43,682 bases of DNA from Prevotellaceae bacterium UBA4359 (GCA_002393555.1 DGSP01000016.1:1-43682), one strand, 5' to 3'; counted from the stretch's first letter, positions 31,274-40,189 are shown. Numbers and translations: made by a program. Notes: generated by a model from the sequence alone, not told the origin.

Positions 31274-32956
31274 TCACCTCATCAAGTACCTCCCGTCGGC
31301 CTCCTTCACAATCCGCTTGCGCATGGACTCAGGATAACCCGGGCGCTGGGGCGGCTCGGCAATGCCGTGTTCCGTCTTCTTGAAGCGATTGAGCAGGGGG
31401 TCATCTGCTTCCACCTTCTTGGTGGCCATGTCGAGGTGCTTCACCATCAGATATTCAAAGAGATGTTGCCACCGCGCCAGCATCATGTTGGAACGGATGA
31501 GCGATGCCTCGTTCATGTATTTGACCATTGCCTCCCTACCCTGCTCCTTGAGCAGTTGGAGCGGATAGTCCTCCAAGTGCATGTCGTCAATACCCTCCTC
31601 CATCTCCTTGCGCTGCTTCAGCACATCAGGAAACATCTTCTCGTAGTAGGGATAGACCATGTTGCTCACAGCGTTCTGCACCCAGAAGGCACTCTCCCAC
31701 GAGAAGTGTACATCGTCCTGCTCACCCTCGATGCGGCGGAAGCACTTGGGCATCTCCGTGATGCAGCAGTTGAGCGGCACGAAGGGAGCCATGTTGGGGT
31801 CGTCGTTGGTCACCCATGCAATGCCGCCAATGGGGTCGGGATATTGCGAGCGCATTTGACCGACAAAACAGAAAGCCGTCTGCTGGGTCGATACGGGGCG
31901 TTCGTTGAAGTATTTCTGGCCCTCGCTCTCCCACTCCAGCGGTGTGGGCCGATAGGGCATGTTGTAGGCACCTGCACCCACCTCGTTCTGAATGTCGAAG
32001 GGGGTATTCTCGTAGTGGTCGCGCATGGCGTTCATCACATCGCTCAGTTTCACCTTCTTGCCGGGCTTCATGTAGAGCGGCATTTCGCCCTTCAGGTCAT
32101 TGCCTTTAGCATATTCCACATACTGGTCCATGCCCGGACAGAAATGGTTGAAGATGCTCCACACGCGGGTTTCGCAAAACCGAACGGCACCGAAATCATT
32201 CGGAGCATAGGCCTCGCGAAAAGAGAACTCGCTGTCCTTGCCCTTGAAGTACCCCTTCTTCCGTGCAAAGTCGATAACATCCTTCGAGCACAGCAACTGA
32301 TTCTTGCCATACTGGCTCAGCCGGGTGATGCGGCTCTGGTTGGCATGGGCCGACACACAGTCGTCGGGAATGCGCACAGCCACCCACACGGCACCCTTCT
32401 CGCCAGCACCCTTGCCTATCATCTCCAGAATCCACGCCTCCTCCTTGTCGCAGACGGAGAAACTCTCCCCCTCCGAGCAGTAGCCATACTGAGCCACCAG
32501 CGAAGTCATGATGTCGATAGCATTCCGTGCAGAAGTGGCACGTTCCAAAGCAATGTAAATCAAAGAGCCATAGTCGATGAGTCCCTCCGTCTTCCAGAGT
32601 TCGCTCCGACCGCCAAACGTGGTCTCGGCAATGCTCACCTGGTTCTCATTCATCTGCCCCACCACCGTGTAGGTACGTTCCGCCTGCGGAATCTCACCCA
32701 AAAACTTGTTTGTGTCCCAGTCATACACCTTGCGCATCTCGCCCTTGGCATGCACACCGCCCACATGATGGTAGATGTTGCCATACATGCCGTAGGAGTC
32801 GGCACTATAGGTCACCATCACACTGCCGTCGGCACTGGCGCCCTTGCCCACAATGATGTTGGTGCATGCCCCAGCCGTCACCATGAGCACAGAAACCGCC
32901 CATGCCATCACCGAAAGAATCACACTTTTAGTCTTCATATCAAATTTAGTCTTCAT
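31274..32956 (-). CDS. C69 family dipeptidase (PepD-like, exported)
   Basis: This is an Ntn-hydrolase dipeptidase of up to 560 residues. After a signal peptide the sequence reads TAGACTNIIVGKGASADGS. The Cys of that motif (residue 31 from the first Met, 25 from the second) is the expected N-terminal nucleophile after processing. Other family features include GQMNENQVSIAETTFGGR and MVTYSADSYGMYG. It would cleave dipeptides in the periplasm. Two starts are possible, because a short duplicated stretch ATATGAAGACTAAA places ATGs at 32956 and 32938. The second gives a more ordinary signal peptide. The nearest -7 element is at 33056-33063, so the leader is about 100 bases. Confidence 0.88.
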   Translation of the reverse strand: MKTKFDMKTKSVILSVMAWAVSVLMVTAGACTNIIVGKGASADGSVMVTYSADSYGMYGNIYHHVGGVHAKGEMRKVYDWDTNKFLGEIPQAERTYTVVGQMNENQVSIAETTFGGRSELWKTEGLIDYGSLIYIALERATSARNAIDIMTSLVAQYGYCSEGESFSVCDKEEAWILEMIGKGAGEKGAVWVAVRIPDDCVSAHANQSRITRLSQYGKNQLLCSKDVIDFARKKGYFKGKDSEFSFREAYAPNDFGAVRFCETRVWSIFNHFCPGMDQYVEYAKGNDLKGEMPLYMKPGKKVKLSDVMNAMRDHYENTPFDIQNEVGAGAYNMPYRPTPLEWESEGQKYFNERPVSTQQTAFCFVGQMRSQYPDPIGGIAWVTNDDPNMAPFVPLNCCITEMPKCFRRIEGEQDDVHFSWESAFWVQNAVSNMVYPYYEKMFPDVLKQRKEMEEGIDDMHLEDYPLQLLKEQGREAMVKYMNEASLIRSNMMLARWQHLFEYLMVKHLDMATKKVEADDPLLNRFKKTEHGIAEPPQRPGYPESMRKRIVKEADGRYLMR

Positions 32957-33055
32957 ATTCCAAACATAAGGTTAAAGTATCAACTCGGATGTTCTTTTTC
33001 ACCATGTTTTTTATACGCCAAGTTGAATGAAATTCCTCTTACACAGTTTTGACTG

Positions 33056-33063
33056 CAAAGGTA
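33056..33063 (-). promoter_or_regulatory. -7 element of the C69 dipeptidase gene
   Basis: On the minus strand TACCTTTG matches TAnnTTTG. It lies about 100 bases before the first ATG, with the 22-bp tandem array about 80 bases further upstream. Confidence 0.55.
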
Positions 33064-33143
33064 AACAAAAATATTGGAACAGAGAAGGATTTTGTGAGTT
33101 AGTTTCGTTTCTGCACCACCAGAGTGCCTGTTCGTCAGCACCT

Positions 33144-33297
33144 CAGCACTCCTTCGTCAGTACCTCAGCACTCCTTCGTCAGTACTTCAGCACTCCTTCG
33201 CCAGCACTTCAGTACTTCTTCAGCAGTACTCTAATACTCCTTAGTCAGTACTTCAGTACTTCCGTACCAGTACTCCAGTACTTTCAAAGCAGGACAA
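33144..33297. repeat. 22-bp degenerate tandem repeat, seven units
   Basis: Units start at 33144, 33166, 33188, 33210, 33232, 33254 and 33276. The first reads CAGCACTCCTTCGTCAGTAC plus CT, and later units drift but keep CAGTACT and the 22-base period. AGTACT, a 6-bp palindrome, recurs. Twenty-two bases is about two helical turns, so equivalent bases face the same side of the DNA. There are no unique spacers, so this is not a CRISPR array. It lies upstream of the dipeptidase promoter. Confidence 0.85.
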
Positions 33298-33385
33298 ACA
33301 GAAGTACTACTGATGGGAGAAGGAGAATATGGGTGATAGACAAGGGGGACAACTGTACCCATGTATTTGTGGCATTGGACAGATG

Positions 33386-33514
33386 TTAAGTGGGTGAACA
33401 AAAATAGTTTACAGGATGCGGCAAGCCGCATTTTTCTCGGACAATAATTTCCAATAATTACCAATAATTGGTTCCAATAATAATTATCGGTAATTATTGG
33501 AAATTATTGTCTAA
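33386..33514 (+). repeat. Dispersed palindromic repeat, copy 2 (intact)
   Basis: It starts TTAAGTGGGTGAACAA like copy 1 (308-415) and contains the same hairpin ATGCGGCAAGCCGCAT (33416-33431). It ends in a long palindrome whose outer 22 bases pair perfectly (33441-33462 with 33489-33510). Allowing one mismatch the arms extend to 29 bases around a 12-base loop (33441-33469 with 33482-33510). There is no coding frame inside. Confidence 0.85.
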
Positions 33515-33590
33515 AAAACAAGCCGCTTGCGGCGAAAAGAAGAGACTTCATTGTATAAGATAATTTGACACAGGATCAAGATATTGCAAG

Positions 33591-33839
33591 TTGCCGAAGG
33601 GCTTTAATGCCGGACCTACGGAAACCGTCAGAAAGGAAAGTGCAAATGAGGCGCACAGATTACAGATGGAGGATGCCGAACTGACCAGAAACGTTCATTT
33701 CAAAATCGGCAAGTACGAATTTACACATGATTTCTTTGACAGCCAACATGACGACGGGTATCTGAATGCCTATTCATTCGGAGGGCACACTATTATATTG
33801 AATTACAAGCGTCAAACTTTGGAATTCAATGGCGATTGA
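33591..33839 (+). pseudogene. Possible gene fragment, unrecognised
   Basis: An open frame reaches back to 33564 but has no ATG before 33666. TTG 33591 would give 82 residues and ATG 33666 would give 57 (MEDAELTRNVHFKIGKYEF...). The part from residue 33 on has ordinary protein-like composition, with IGKYEFTHDFFDSQHDDGY and HTIILNYKRQTLEFNGD. I recognise no family and see no promoter match, so this may be the 3' end of a lost gene. Confidence 0.3.
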
Positions 33840-33895
33840 TCACTCAAAGTCAAGTTGAAAGATGAAAACGGATGGTCAATCGTACCAATATTTAT

Positions 33896-33953
33896 GTGAG
33901 TTCGGTATAAGAAGAAAGCATTTGGCTTCCTAATTTTCTTATACCGAACTCAC
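33896..33953. repeat. 18-bp perfect inverted repeat (GTGAGTTCGGTATAAGAA)
   Basis: GTGAGTTCGGTATAAGAA (33896-33913) is exactly complementary to TTCTTATACCGAACTCAC (33936-33953), with a 22-base loop. A copy of one arm with two differences lies at 43591-43608, so the arm sequence is dispersed. It may be the ends of a tiny mobile or decayed element or a hairpin terminator. There is no T-run. Confidence 0.85.
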
Positions 33954-33956
33954 GTT

Positions 33957-34112
33957 ATGAAGGAACTGAAGAAGTATGGAATAGGACAAGGGGAAAAGGC
34001 TGCTTTATGGAATATCCTTTTGAAAGCACATACGTTTATTTCGGTTGACTTTTTCTTTGATTTTATATATTTTCATTTCAAATTGAAATTATTTTCAAAA
34101 TTATTGCGTTAA
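33957..34112 (+). CDS. Small open frame, 51 residues, doubtful
   Basis: ATG 33957 starts 3 bases after the right arm of the inverted repeat and runs to TAA at 34110-34112. It encodes MKELKKYGIGQGEKAALWNI, then a hydrophobic, Phe-rich and basic tail that coincides with the A/T-rich sequence upstream of the gltB promoter. The first 28 residues look protein-like and the tail does not, so this may be a truncated 5' end of a lost gene. No family is recognised. Confidence 0.25.
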   Translation: MKELKKYGIGQGEKAALWNILLKAHTFISVDFFFDFIYFHFKLKLFSKLLR

Positions 34113-34128
34113 AAAGAAATATTATTCT

Positions 34129-34136
34129 TACCTTTG
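34129..34136 (+). promoter_or_regulatory. gltB promoter region
   Basis: TACCTTTG matches TAnnTTTG, 52 bases before the gltB ATG. A TTG lies at 34104-34106, 22 bases upstream, slightly far for -33. Upstream DNA is very A/T-rich and contains the symmetrical ATTTCAAATTGAAAT (34075-34089), a possible regulator site. Confidence 0.55.
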
Positions 34137-34188
34137 CCGCCGAAATCACAAACACGAACAACTAAACACTTTATATAACACGATTATT

Positions 34189-37100
34189 ATGGCAAAGAAC
34201 AGGTATGATGGTTTGTACAGTGCCGACTACGAGCACGACGCTTGTGGCGTCGGCATGGTGGTGAACATTCACGGAGGCAAGAGCCACGAACTCGTCGATA
34301 ACGCCCTGAAGGTGCTGGAAAATATGGAGCACCGAGGAGCCGAAACGCGCGACAAGACGGGCGACGGGGCTGGCATCTTGGTGCAGATTCCGCATGAGTT
34401 TATTCTGCTGCAGGGCATCCCTGTACCCGAAAAGGGACGGTACGGGACGGGCATCGTCTTTCTTCCCAAAGACGAAAAGCGACAGCAGGAGATTCTTTCA
34501 GTCATGATTGAAGAGATTGAGCGTGAAGGACTGAATCTGACGCATTTAAGAAGTGTTCCTGTGAACAGCGAGGTGCTGGGTGCGGGTGCCCGCGAGGTGG
34601 AACCCGACATCAAGCAACTCATCGTGACGGGTGTGAGCGAGGAGCAAGTGGAGGTGTTTGAGCGCATATTATATAAGGTACGCAAAAGGATTGAGAACCG
34701 CATCGACGATGAGGATTTCTACATCTGCTCGCTGTCGAGCAAGAACATTATTTATAAGGGCATGCTGACGAGCGGTCAGTTGAGACGTTATTTCCCCGAC
34801 CTCTCAAGCCCTTACTTCACCAGCGGATTGGCGTTGGTGCATTCGCGTTTCAGCACCAACACCTTTCCGAAGTGGAAGTTGGCACAACCGTTCCGTCTGT
34901 TGGCTCACAACGGCGAAATCAACACGATTCGTGGCAACCGAGGCTGGATGAAGGCACGTGAGAGTGTGTTGAGCAGCGAGGCTTTAGGCGACATCAAGGA
35001 CTTGCGCCCCATTGTGCAGGAGGGCATGAGCGACTCGGCGAGCCTTGACAATGTGTTTGAGTTCCTCACCATGAGCGGGCTCTCGTTGCCGCAAGCGATG
35101 GCAATTTTGGTGCCGGAGAGTTTCAACGACAAGAATCCCATCAGCGAGGATCTGAAGGCGTTCTACGAATATCATTCCATCCTGATGGAGCCGTGGGATG
35201 GTCCTGCCGCCCTACTCTTTTCCGACGGTCGCTATGCTGGCGGTATGCTGGACAGGAACGGCTTGCGCCCCAGCCGCTACACCATTACGAAGAGCGGCAT
35301 GATGGTGGTGGCAAGCGAAGTGGGTGTGATGGACTTTGAGCCAGGCGATGTGGTGAGCAAGGGACGTTTGCAGCCAGGAAAGATTCTGCTCATCGACACG
35401 CAGGAAGGGCGCATCTACTACGATGGTGAAATCAAGGAGAAACTGGCAAAGGAACATCCATATCGCGAGTGGCTCTCGACCAACCGCATTCAGTTGGAAA
35501 AACTGAAGAGCGGTCGGCATGTGGAGAACTCGGTGGAGAACTATGAGAGGAAACTGCTCAATTTCGGCTTCGGACAGGAGGATATCGACAAGACTGTGGT
35601 GCCTATGGCTACGGCAGGGCAAGAGCCTGTGGCTGCGATGGGCAACGACACACCATTGGCTGTCATCAGCGACCGTCCGCAGATTTTCTTCAACTATTTT
35701 CGTCAGCAGTTTGCACAGGTGACCAATCCTGCCATTGACCCGATACGCGAGGAGTTGGTGATGAGTCTGACGGAGTATATCGGTGCGGTAGGCACGAACA
35801 TACTCACGCCCGACGCGTCGAACTGCAAGATGGTGCGGCTGCCTCAGCCTGTATTGACCAACACACAACTGGACATTCTCTGCAACATCCGTTACAAGGG
35901 GTTCAAGACGAAGAAACTCACCATGCTGTTCGACATCGAGAAGGGTGCCAGCGGATTGCGTCAAGCCATCGAAGACTTGTGTCATGAGGCTGAAGCATCG
36001 GTGGATGAGGGAGTGAATTATATCATCTTGTCAGACCGCGACATCGACGAAAAGCGTGCTGCCATTCCATCGCTGTTGGCTGTGAGTGCGGTGCATCATT
36101 ACCTCATCTCGGTGCAGAAACGAGTGCAGACCGCCCTCATCGTGGAGAGCGGCGAGATTCGTGAGGTGATGCATGCGGCACTGCTGCTGGGCTATGGTGC
36201 GAGTGCCATCTGCCCCTACATGACTTTTGCGGTGCTGGACGACTTGGTGAAGAAGCATAAGATTCAGGAGGAATATGCCACGGCTGAGAGCAACTATATC
36301 AAGGCGGTAGATAAGGGCCTGAAGAAAATCATGAGTAAGATGGGCATCTCAACCATCCGCTCTTATCGTGGAGCGAAGATTTTCGAGAGTGTGGGTCTGA
36401 GCGAAGATTTGCTGAGGCGGTATTTCGGCACAGAGGTGAGCACCATCGGAGGCATCGGTGTGAGGGATATTGCAAGAGATGCCATCCGTCTGCACGATGA
36501 AGCCTTCAAGCCAGTCGAAATCAATGAGTTCTTGCCCAACAATGGGCAGTTTGCATGGCGGAAGGATGGTATTGCCCACGCATGGAACCCTGAGACTATC
36601 GCAAACCTTCAGATAGCCACACGACTGGGCAGTTACAAGAAGTTTCAGGAGTGGGAACGGATGGTGGATGAGAAGGAAAAGGCAATCTTCCTGCGCGACT
36701 TCTTCGGATGGAAGAAAGCCGCCAACCCCACTCCTATCGATGAGGTGGAGCCTGTGGAGAGCATCGTGAAGCACTTTGTGACGGGCGCCATGAGTTTTGG
36801 AGCCTTGAGCATCGAGGCTCATGAGGCACTGGCTCTTGCCATGAACCGTCTCGGTGCGCGAAGCAACACGGGTGAAGGTGGTGAGGACAACGAACGCTAT
36901 CATACGGAGGTGGATGGGGTGTCGTTGTCGTCGAAGACCAAGCAGATTGCCTCCGGACGTTTCGGCGTGACGGCTGAATACTTGGTGAATGCAGAGGAAA
37001 TTCAGATTAAGGTGGCACAAGGGGCAAAGCCCGGTGAAGGCGGTCAGTTGCCAGGTTTCAAGGTGAACAAGATTATTGCGAAGACACGCAACGCCATTCC

Positions 37101-38682
37101 TGGCATTTCGCTCATCTCTCCCCCACCTCACCATGACATCTACTCGATTGAAGACCTCGCACAACTCATTTTCGACCTGAAGAATATCAACCCAACGGCT
37201 GCCGTCAGCGTGAAATTAGTGGCAGAGAGCGGTGTGGGCACCATTGCCGCTGGTGTGGCGAAAGCAAAGGCTGACCTCATCGTGATTAGCGGTGCTGAAG
37301 GTGGAACCGGTGCCAGCCCTGCCTCGTCCATGCGCTTTGCGGGCATCAGTCCTGAGATTGGCTTGGCAGAGACGCAGCAGACATTGGTGATGAATGGACT
37401 CCGTAACCAAGTGCGGTTGCAAACCGATGGACAACTGAAAACCGCTAAGGATGTGGTCATCATGGCAATGTTGGGTGCTGATGAGTTCAGTTTCGGCACA
37501 TTGCCGCTCATCGTGCTGGGATGTGTGATGATGCGCAAGTGCAACACCAACACCTGCCCTGTCGGTGTGGCTACACAAGACGAGACACTTCGCAAGCGTT
37601 TCATGGGCAGAGCCGACTATGTGGTCAATTTCTTCACGTTCCTGGCAGAACAGGTGCGTGAGTATCTTGCAGAAATCGGAGTGAAGAGCCTCAAGGAGAT
37701 TATCGGTCGCACTGACCTCATCGAGGTGCATACGGAGCATGCCACCGACAAGCAGAAAACCATCGACTTTGCCCGTCTGCTCCATCGTCCCGACACCGAC
37801 AAGCCTCTCTACTGGGATCGTGGCGAGTTCACGAAGGTGAACGGCGTGAAAGATGAGGAAATCATCAAGGCGGCTCAGAATGCCATCGAGAATCAGGAGG
37901 AGGTGAGTCTCGACTACACCATCAAGAACACTGACAGAGCCGCATGCACAATGCTCTCTGGCGTGATTGCGAAGAAATATGGAGAAGCGGGCTTGCCCGA
38001 CGGCACCATCCGTCTGAAGTTCAAGGGTTCGGCAGGTCAGTCGTTTGGAGCCTTTGCCGTGAAGGGGCTCGACATTCGTCTGGAAGGCGAAACCAACGAC
38101 TACTTCGGCAAGGGACTTAGTGGCGGTCGCATCAGCATCCTGCCTCCAGCACGACGGAGTACAGACTTTGTAGCAGAGGACAACATCATCGCCGGCAACA
38201 CGGGGTTGTATGGTGCCACCAGTGGAGAACTCTACGTGAACGGTCGTGTGGGTGAACGCTTTGCCGTGCGCAATAGTGGTGCCATCGCTGTTGTGGAAGG
38301 TGCAGGCGACCACTGCTGCGAGTACATGACTGGCGGACGTGTGGTGGTGCTCGGCAAGACGGGCAGAAACTTCGCTGCTGGTATGAGTGGCGGCGTGGCA
38401 TACGTGTATGACCGTGACCATACTTTCGACTACTTCTGCAACATGGACATGGTGGAACTGGGACTGGTGGAGGAAGCCTCTCACCGCAAGGAACTCCAGG
38501 AACTCATCCGTCAGCACTATCTGCACACAGGCAGTGCCCTTGCGGGACGAATGCTTGACGACTGGAACCGCTATGTGGAAGACTTCATTCAGGTGGTGCC
38601 CATCGAATATAAGCGTGTGCTGCAAGAAGAGCAGATGGCAAAACTGCAACAGAAGATTGCCGACATGCAGCGTGACTATTGA
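34189..38682 (+). CDS. gltB: Glutamate synthase large (alpha) subunit
   Basis: This 1497-residue enzyme makes two glutamates from glutamine and 2-oxoglutarate. It begins with a class II glutamine amidotransferase domain whose nucleophile is Cys19 in EHDACGVG, so a short propeptide must be removed. The central domain and FMN-binding synthase barrel follow (GQLPGFKVNKIIA, SPPPHHDIYSIEDL, SGAEGGTGASP). The 3Fe-4S ligands are Cys1112, Cys1118 and Cys1123 in CVMMRKCNTNTCPVG. The C-terminal beta-helix has the usual glycine repeats (GATSGELYVNGRVGERFAV, MTGGRVVVLG, GMSGGVAYV). Length and order are normal. gltD follows after 132 bases that contain repeats. Confidence 0.97.
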   Translation: MAKNRYDGLYSADYEHDACGVGMVVNIHGGKSHELVDNALKVLENMEHRGAETRDKTGDGAGILVQIPHEFILLQGIPVPEKGRYGTGIVFLPKDEKRQQEILSVMIEEIEREGLNLTHLRSVPVNSEVLGAGAREVEPDIKQLIVTGVSEEQVEVFERILYKVRKRIENRIDDEDFYICSLSSKNIIYKGMLTSGQLRRYFPDLSSPYFTSGLALVHSRFSTNTFPKWKLAQPFRLLAHNGEINTIRGNRGWMKARESVLSSEALGDIKDLRPIVQEGMSDSASLDNVFEFLTMSGLSLPQAMAILVPESFNDKNPISEDLKAFYEYHSILMEPWDGPAALLFSDGRYAGGMLDRNGLRPSRYTITKSGMMVVASEVGVMDFEPGDVVSKGRLQPGKILLIDTQEGRIYYDGEIKEKLAKEHPYREWLSTNRIQLEKLKSGRHVENSVENYERKLLNFGFGQEDIDKTVVPMATAGQEPVAAMGNDTPLAVISDRPQIFFNYFRQQFAQVTNPAIDPIREELVMSLTEYIGAVGTNILTPDASNCKMVRLPQPVLTNTQLDILCNIRYKGFKTKKLTMLFDIEKGASGLRQAIEDLCHEAEASVDEGVNYIILSDRDIDEKRAAIPSLLAVSAVHHYLISVQKRVQTALIVESGEIREVMHAALLLGYGASAICPYMTFAVLDDLVKKHKIQEEYATAESNYIKAVDKGLKKIMSKMGISTIRSYRGAKIFESVGLSEDLLRRYFGTEVSTIGGIGVRDIARDAIRLHDEAFKPVEINEFLPNNGQFAWRKDGIAHAWNPETIANLQIATRLGSYKKFQEWERMVDEKEKAIFLRDFFGWKKAANPTPIDEVEPVESIVKHFVTGAMSFGALSIEAHEALALAMNRLGARSNTGEGGEDNERYHTEVDGVSLSSKTKQIASGRFGVTAEYLVNAEEIQIKVAQGAKPGEGGQLPGFKVNKIIAKTRNAIPGISLISPPPHHDIYSIEDLAQLIFDLKNINPTAAVSVKLVAESGVGTIAAGVAKAKADLIVISGAEGGTGASPASSMRFAGISPEIGLAETQQTLVMNGLRNQVRLQTDGQLKTAKDVVIMAMLGADEFSFGTLPLIVLGCVMMRKCNTNTCPVGVATQDETLRKRFMGRADYVVNFFTFLAEQVREYLAEIGVKSLKEIIGRTDLIEVHTEHATDKQKTIDFARLLHRPDTDKPLYWDRGEFTKVNGVKDEEIIKAAQNAIENQEEVSLDYTIKNTDRAACTMLSGVIAKKYGEAGLPDGTIRLKFKGSAGQSFGAFAVKGLDIRLEGETNDYFGKGLSGGRISILPPARRSTDFVAEDNIIAGNTGLYGATSGELYVNGRVGERFAVRNSGAIAVVEGAGDHCCEYMTGGRVVVLGKTGRNFAAGMSGGVAYVYDRDHTFDYFCNMDMVELGLVEEASHRKELQELIRQHYLHTGSALAGRMLDDWNRYVEDFIQVVPIEYKRVLQEEQMAKLQQKIADMQRDY

Positions 38683-38687
38683 TATTT

Positions 38688-38808
38688 ACAATTTGACAAT
38701 TTACAATGTACAATCCATATAGTCATTGAAGGAAATTTATAAATCACTGTAAATTGTCAAATTGTTGAATCATCAAATAAATGGTAAATGGTAAATTGTC
38801 AAATTGTA
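38688..38808. repeat. Three copies of an 18-bp word between gltB and gltD
   Basis: ACAATTTGACAATTTACA (38688-38705) is the exact complement of TGTAAATTGTCAAATTGT (38748-38765), giving an 18-bp hairpin with a 42-base loop just after the gltB stop. A third copy in the forward direction, GTAAATTGTCAAATTGTA, lies at 38791-38808, 6 bases before the gltD ATG. A near-identical copy precedes mrp (22409-22426). Confidence 0.85.
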
Positions 38809-38814
38809 CATAAA

Positions 38815-40167
38815 ATGGGAAATCCAAAAGCATTTCTGACCGTGCCTCGCAAGGAGGCTGGCTATCGCCCCATCAACGACCGTATTCATGATTTTGGTGA
38901 GGTGGAACAGACACTGAACTCTAAAGACCGACAAGAGCAAGCGAGCCGCTGCATGGATTGCGGTGTGCCTTTTTGCCATTGGGCGTGCCCGTTGGGCAAC
39001 AAAGACCCTGAATGGAACGACGCCCTCTATCGTGGCGATTGGGAGACGGCTTACAAGATATTGAAAAAGACGAATCCTTTCCCCGAATTTACAGGTCGCA
39101 TCTGCCCTGCCTTGTGTGAGAAGGCTTGTGTGCTCTATCACACGACTGGCGAGGCGGTGACGAACCGCGAGAATGAGTGCGCCATTGCCGAAAGGGCTTT
39201 TCTCGAAGGATATGTGACCACTGAGCACCCCGAACGCAACGGCAAGAGGGTGGCAGTCATTGGTAGCGGTCCTGCAGGACTTTCCGCTGCCACCCACCTC
39301 AACTATATGGGTTATGAAGTGGCGGTTTTTGAGAAAAACGAAGCGGCTGGCGGCTTGCTGCGATATGGCATCCCTAACTTCAAACTGAACAAGAAGATAA
39401 TAGACAGGAGAATCAAGGTGATGGAGGCAGAAGGCGTTGTCTTCCGATACGGTGAAGCCGTTGACTTGGAAAATCTGGGGAATCTTAGGGAATCTTATGA
39501 TGCCATCGTCATCGCCACTGGCACTCCAACTGCCCGCGATTTGAAGGCACCGGGGCGTGAACTGAAGGGCATCCATCTTGCCCTCGAACTGCTCAGTCAG
39601 CAGAATCGGGTGCTGGCTGGCATGGAGTTTTCGAAGGAAGAACGCATCACCGCCAAGGGGAAGGATGTGCTCGTCATCGGCGGTGGTGACACTGGAAGCG
39701 ACTGCATCGGCACGGCTCATCGGCAGGGGTGCAAGAGTGTGACCCAGATAGAGATCATGCCGAAGCCTCCTGTGGGTCACAACCCGAACACTCCTTGGCC
39801 TAACTGGCCAGTCATTCTCAAGACGACTTCTTCGCATGAGGAGGGTTGTACTCGCCGTTGGAACATCAACACGTTGGAGTTCATCGGCGAAGAGGGGCAC
39901 GTGACGGGTGTGCGTGTTCAACCTATCGACTGGAAGCCTAATCCTGAAGGTGGCAGACCCATCATGGTGGAAGCAGGAGAGCCAGAAGTCATCAAGGCAG
40001 ACCTTGTCCTTCTCGCCATGGGATTCCTCAAGCCCGAACATCCACAGTATCCAGAGAACGTATTCATCTGTGGCGATGCCGCCAGCGGTGCAAGCCTCGT
40101 GGTGAGAGCCATCGCTTCGGGCAAGAAGACAGCCGAAGACGTGGATGCCTACCTCAAAAAATTGTAA
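38815..40167 (+). CDS. gltD: Glutamate synthase small (beta) subunit
   Basis: This 450-residue flavoprotein takes electrons from NAD(P)H and passes them to GltB. The N-terminal Fe-S domain has Cys46, Cys49, Cys54 and Cys58 in CMDCGVPFCHWAC and a second set in CPALCEKAC. The FAD site is VIGSGPAGLSAA (about 146-157), the NAD(P) site is VIGGGDTGSDC, and the C-terminal flavin contact is VFICGDAASGASLVV. The ATG at 38815 is used since homology begins at MGNPKAFL. Together with gltB it forms the complete GOGAT enzyme. dapL follows after 22 bases. Confidence 0.96.
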   Translation: MGNPKAFLTVPRKEAGYRPINDRIHDFGEVEQTLNSKDRQEQASRCMDCGVPFCHWACPLGNKDPEWNDALYRGDWETAYKILKKTNPFPEFTGRICPALCEKACVLYHTTGEAVTNRENECAIAERAFLEGYVTTEHPERNGKRVAVIGSGPAGLSAATHLNYMGYEVAVFEKNEAAGGLLRYGIPNFKLNKKIIDRRIKVMEAEGVVFRYGEAVDLENLGNLRESYDAIVIATGTPTARDLKAPGRELKGIHLALELLSQQNRVLAGMEFSKEERITAKGKDVLVIGGGDTGSDCIGTAHRQGCKSVTQIEIMPKPPVGHNPNTPWPNWPVILKTTSSHEEGCTRRWNINTLEFIGEEGHVTGVRVQPIDWKPNPEGGRPIMVEAGEPEVIKADLVLLAMGFLKPEHPQYPENVFICGDAASGASLVVRAIASGKKTAEDVDAYLKKL

Positions 40168-40189
40168 GCCATCAATTGTAAATGATTTC

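Larger units (their letters stand above)
32957..33590. other. Long repeat-rich intergenic region
   Basis: This stretch holds the dipeptidase leader and promoter, a seven-unit 22-bp tandem array (33144-33297) and the intact copy of the dispersed palindromic repeat (33386-33514), with a further hairpin GCCGCTTGCGGC at 33522-33533. No coding region is convincing. The open frame across the tandem array has a simple Ser/Tyr/Phe-rich repeat translation and is an artefact of the repeat. Confidence 0.6.

Noticed and set aside
28304..32956. Polysaccharide-utilisation locus around the GH2 gene
   Set aside because: No susC/susD pair, sugar transporter or hybrid regulator lies next to it. The neighbours are a dipeptidase and an unknown secreted protein.
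31205..33052. Plus-strand frame of 615 codons opposite the C69 dipeptidase
   Set aside because: The minus strand carries a full dipeptidase with signal peptide and nucleophile Cys. The plus frame has no recognisable domain.
33144..33297. Possible CRISPR array
   Set aside because: The 22-bp units follow each other directly with no unique spacers, and no cas genes are present in the window.
33027..33389. Protein of about 120 residues covering the tandem array
   Set aside because: The Ser/Tyr/Phe/Leu-rich translation simply follows the 22-bp repeat and there is no supporting promoter or start site.
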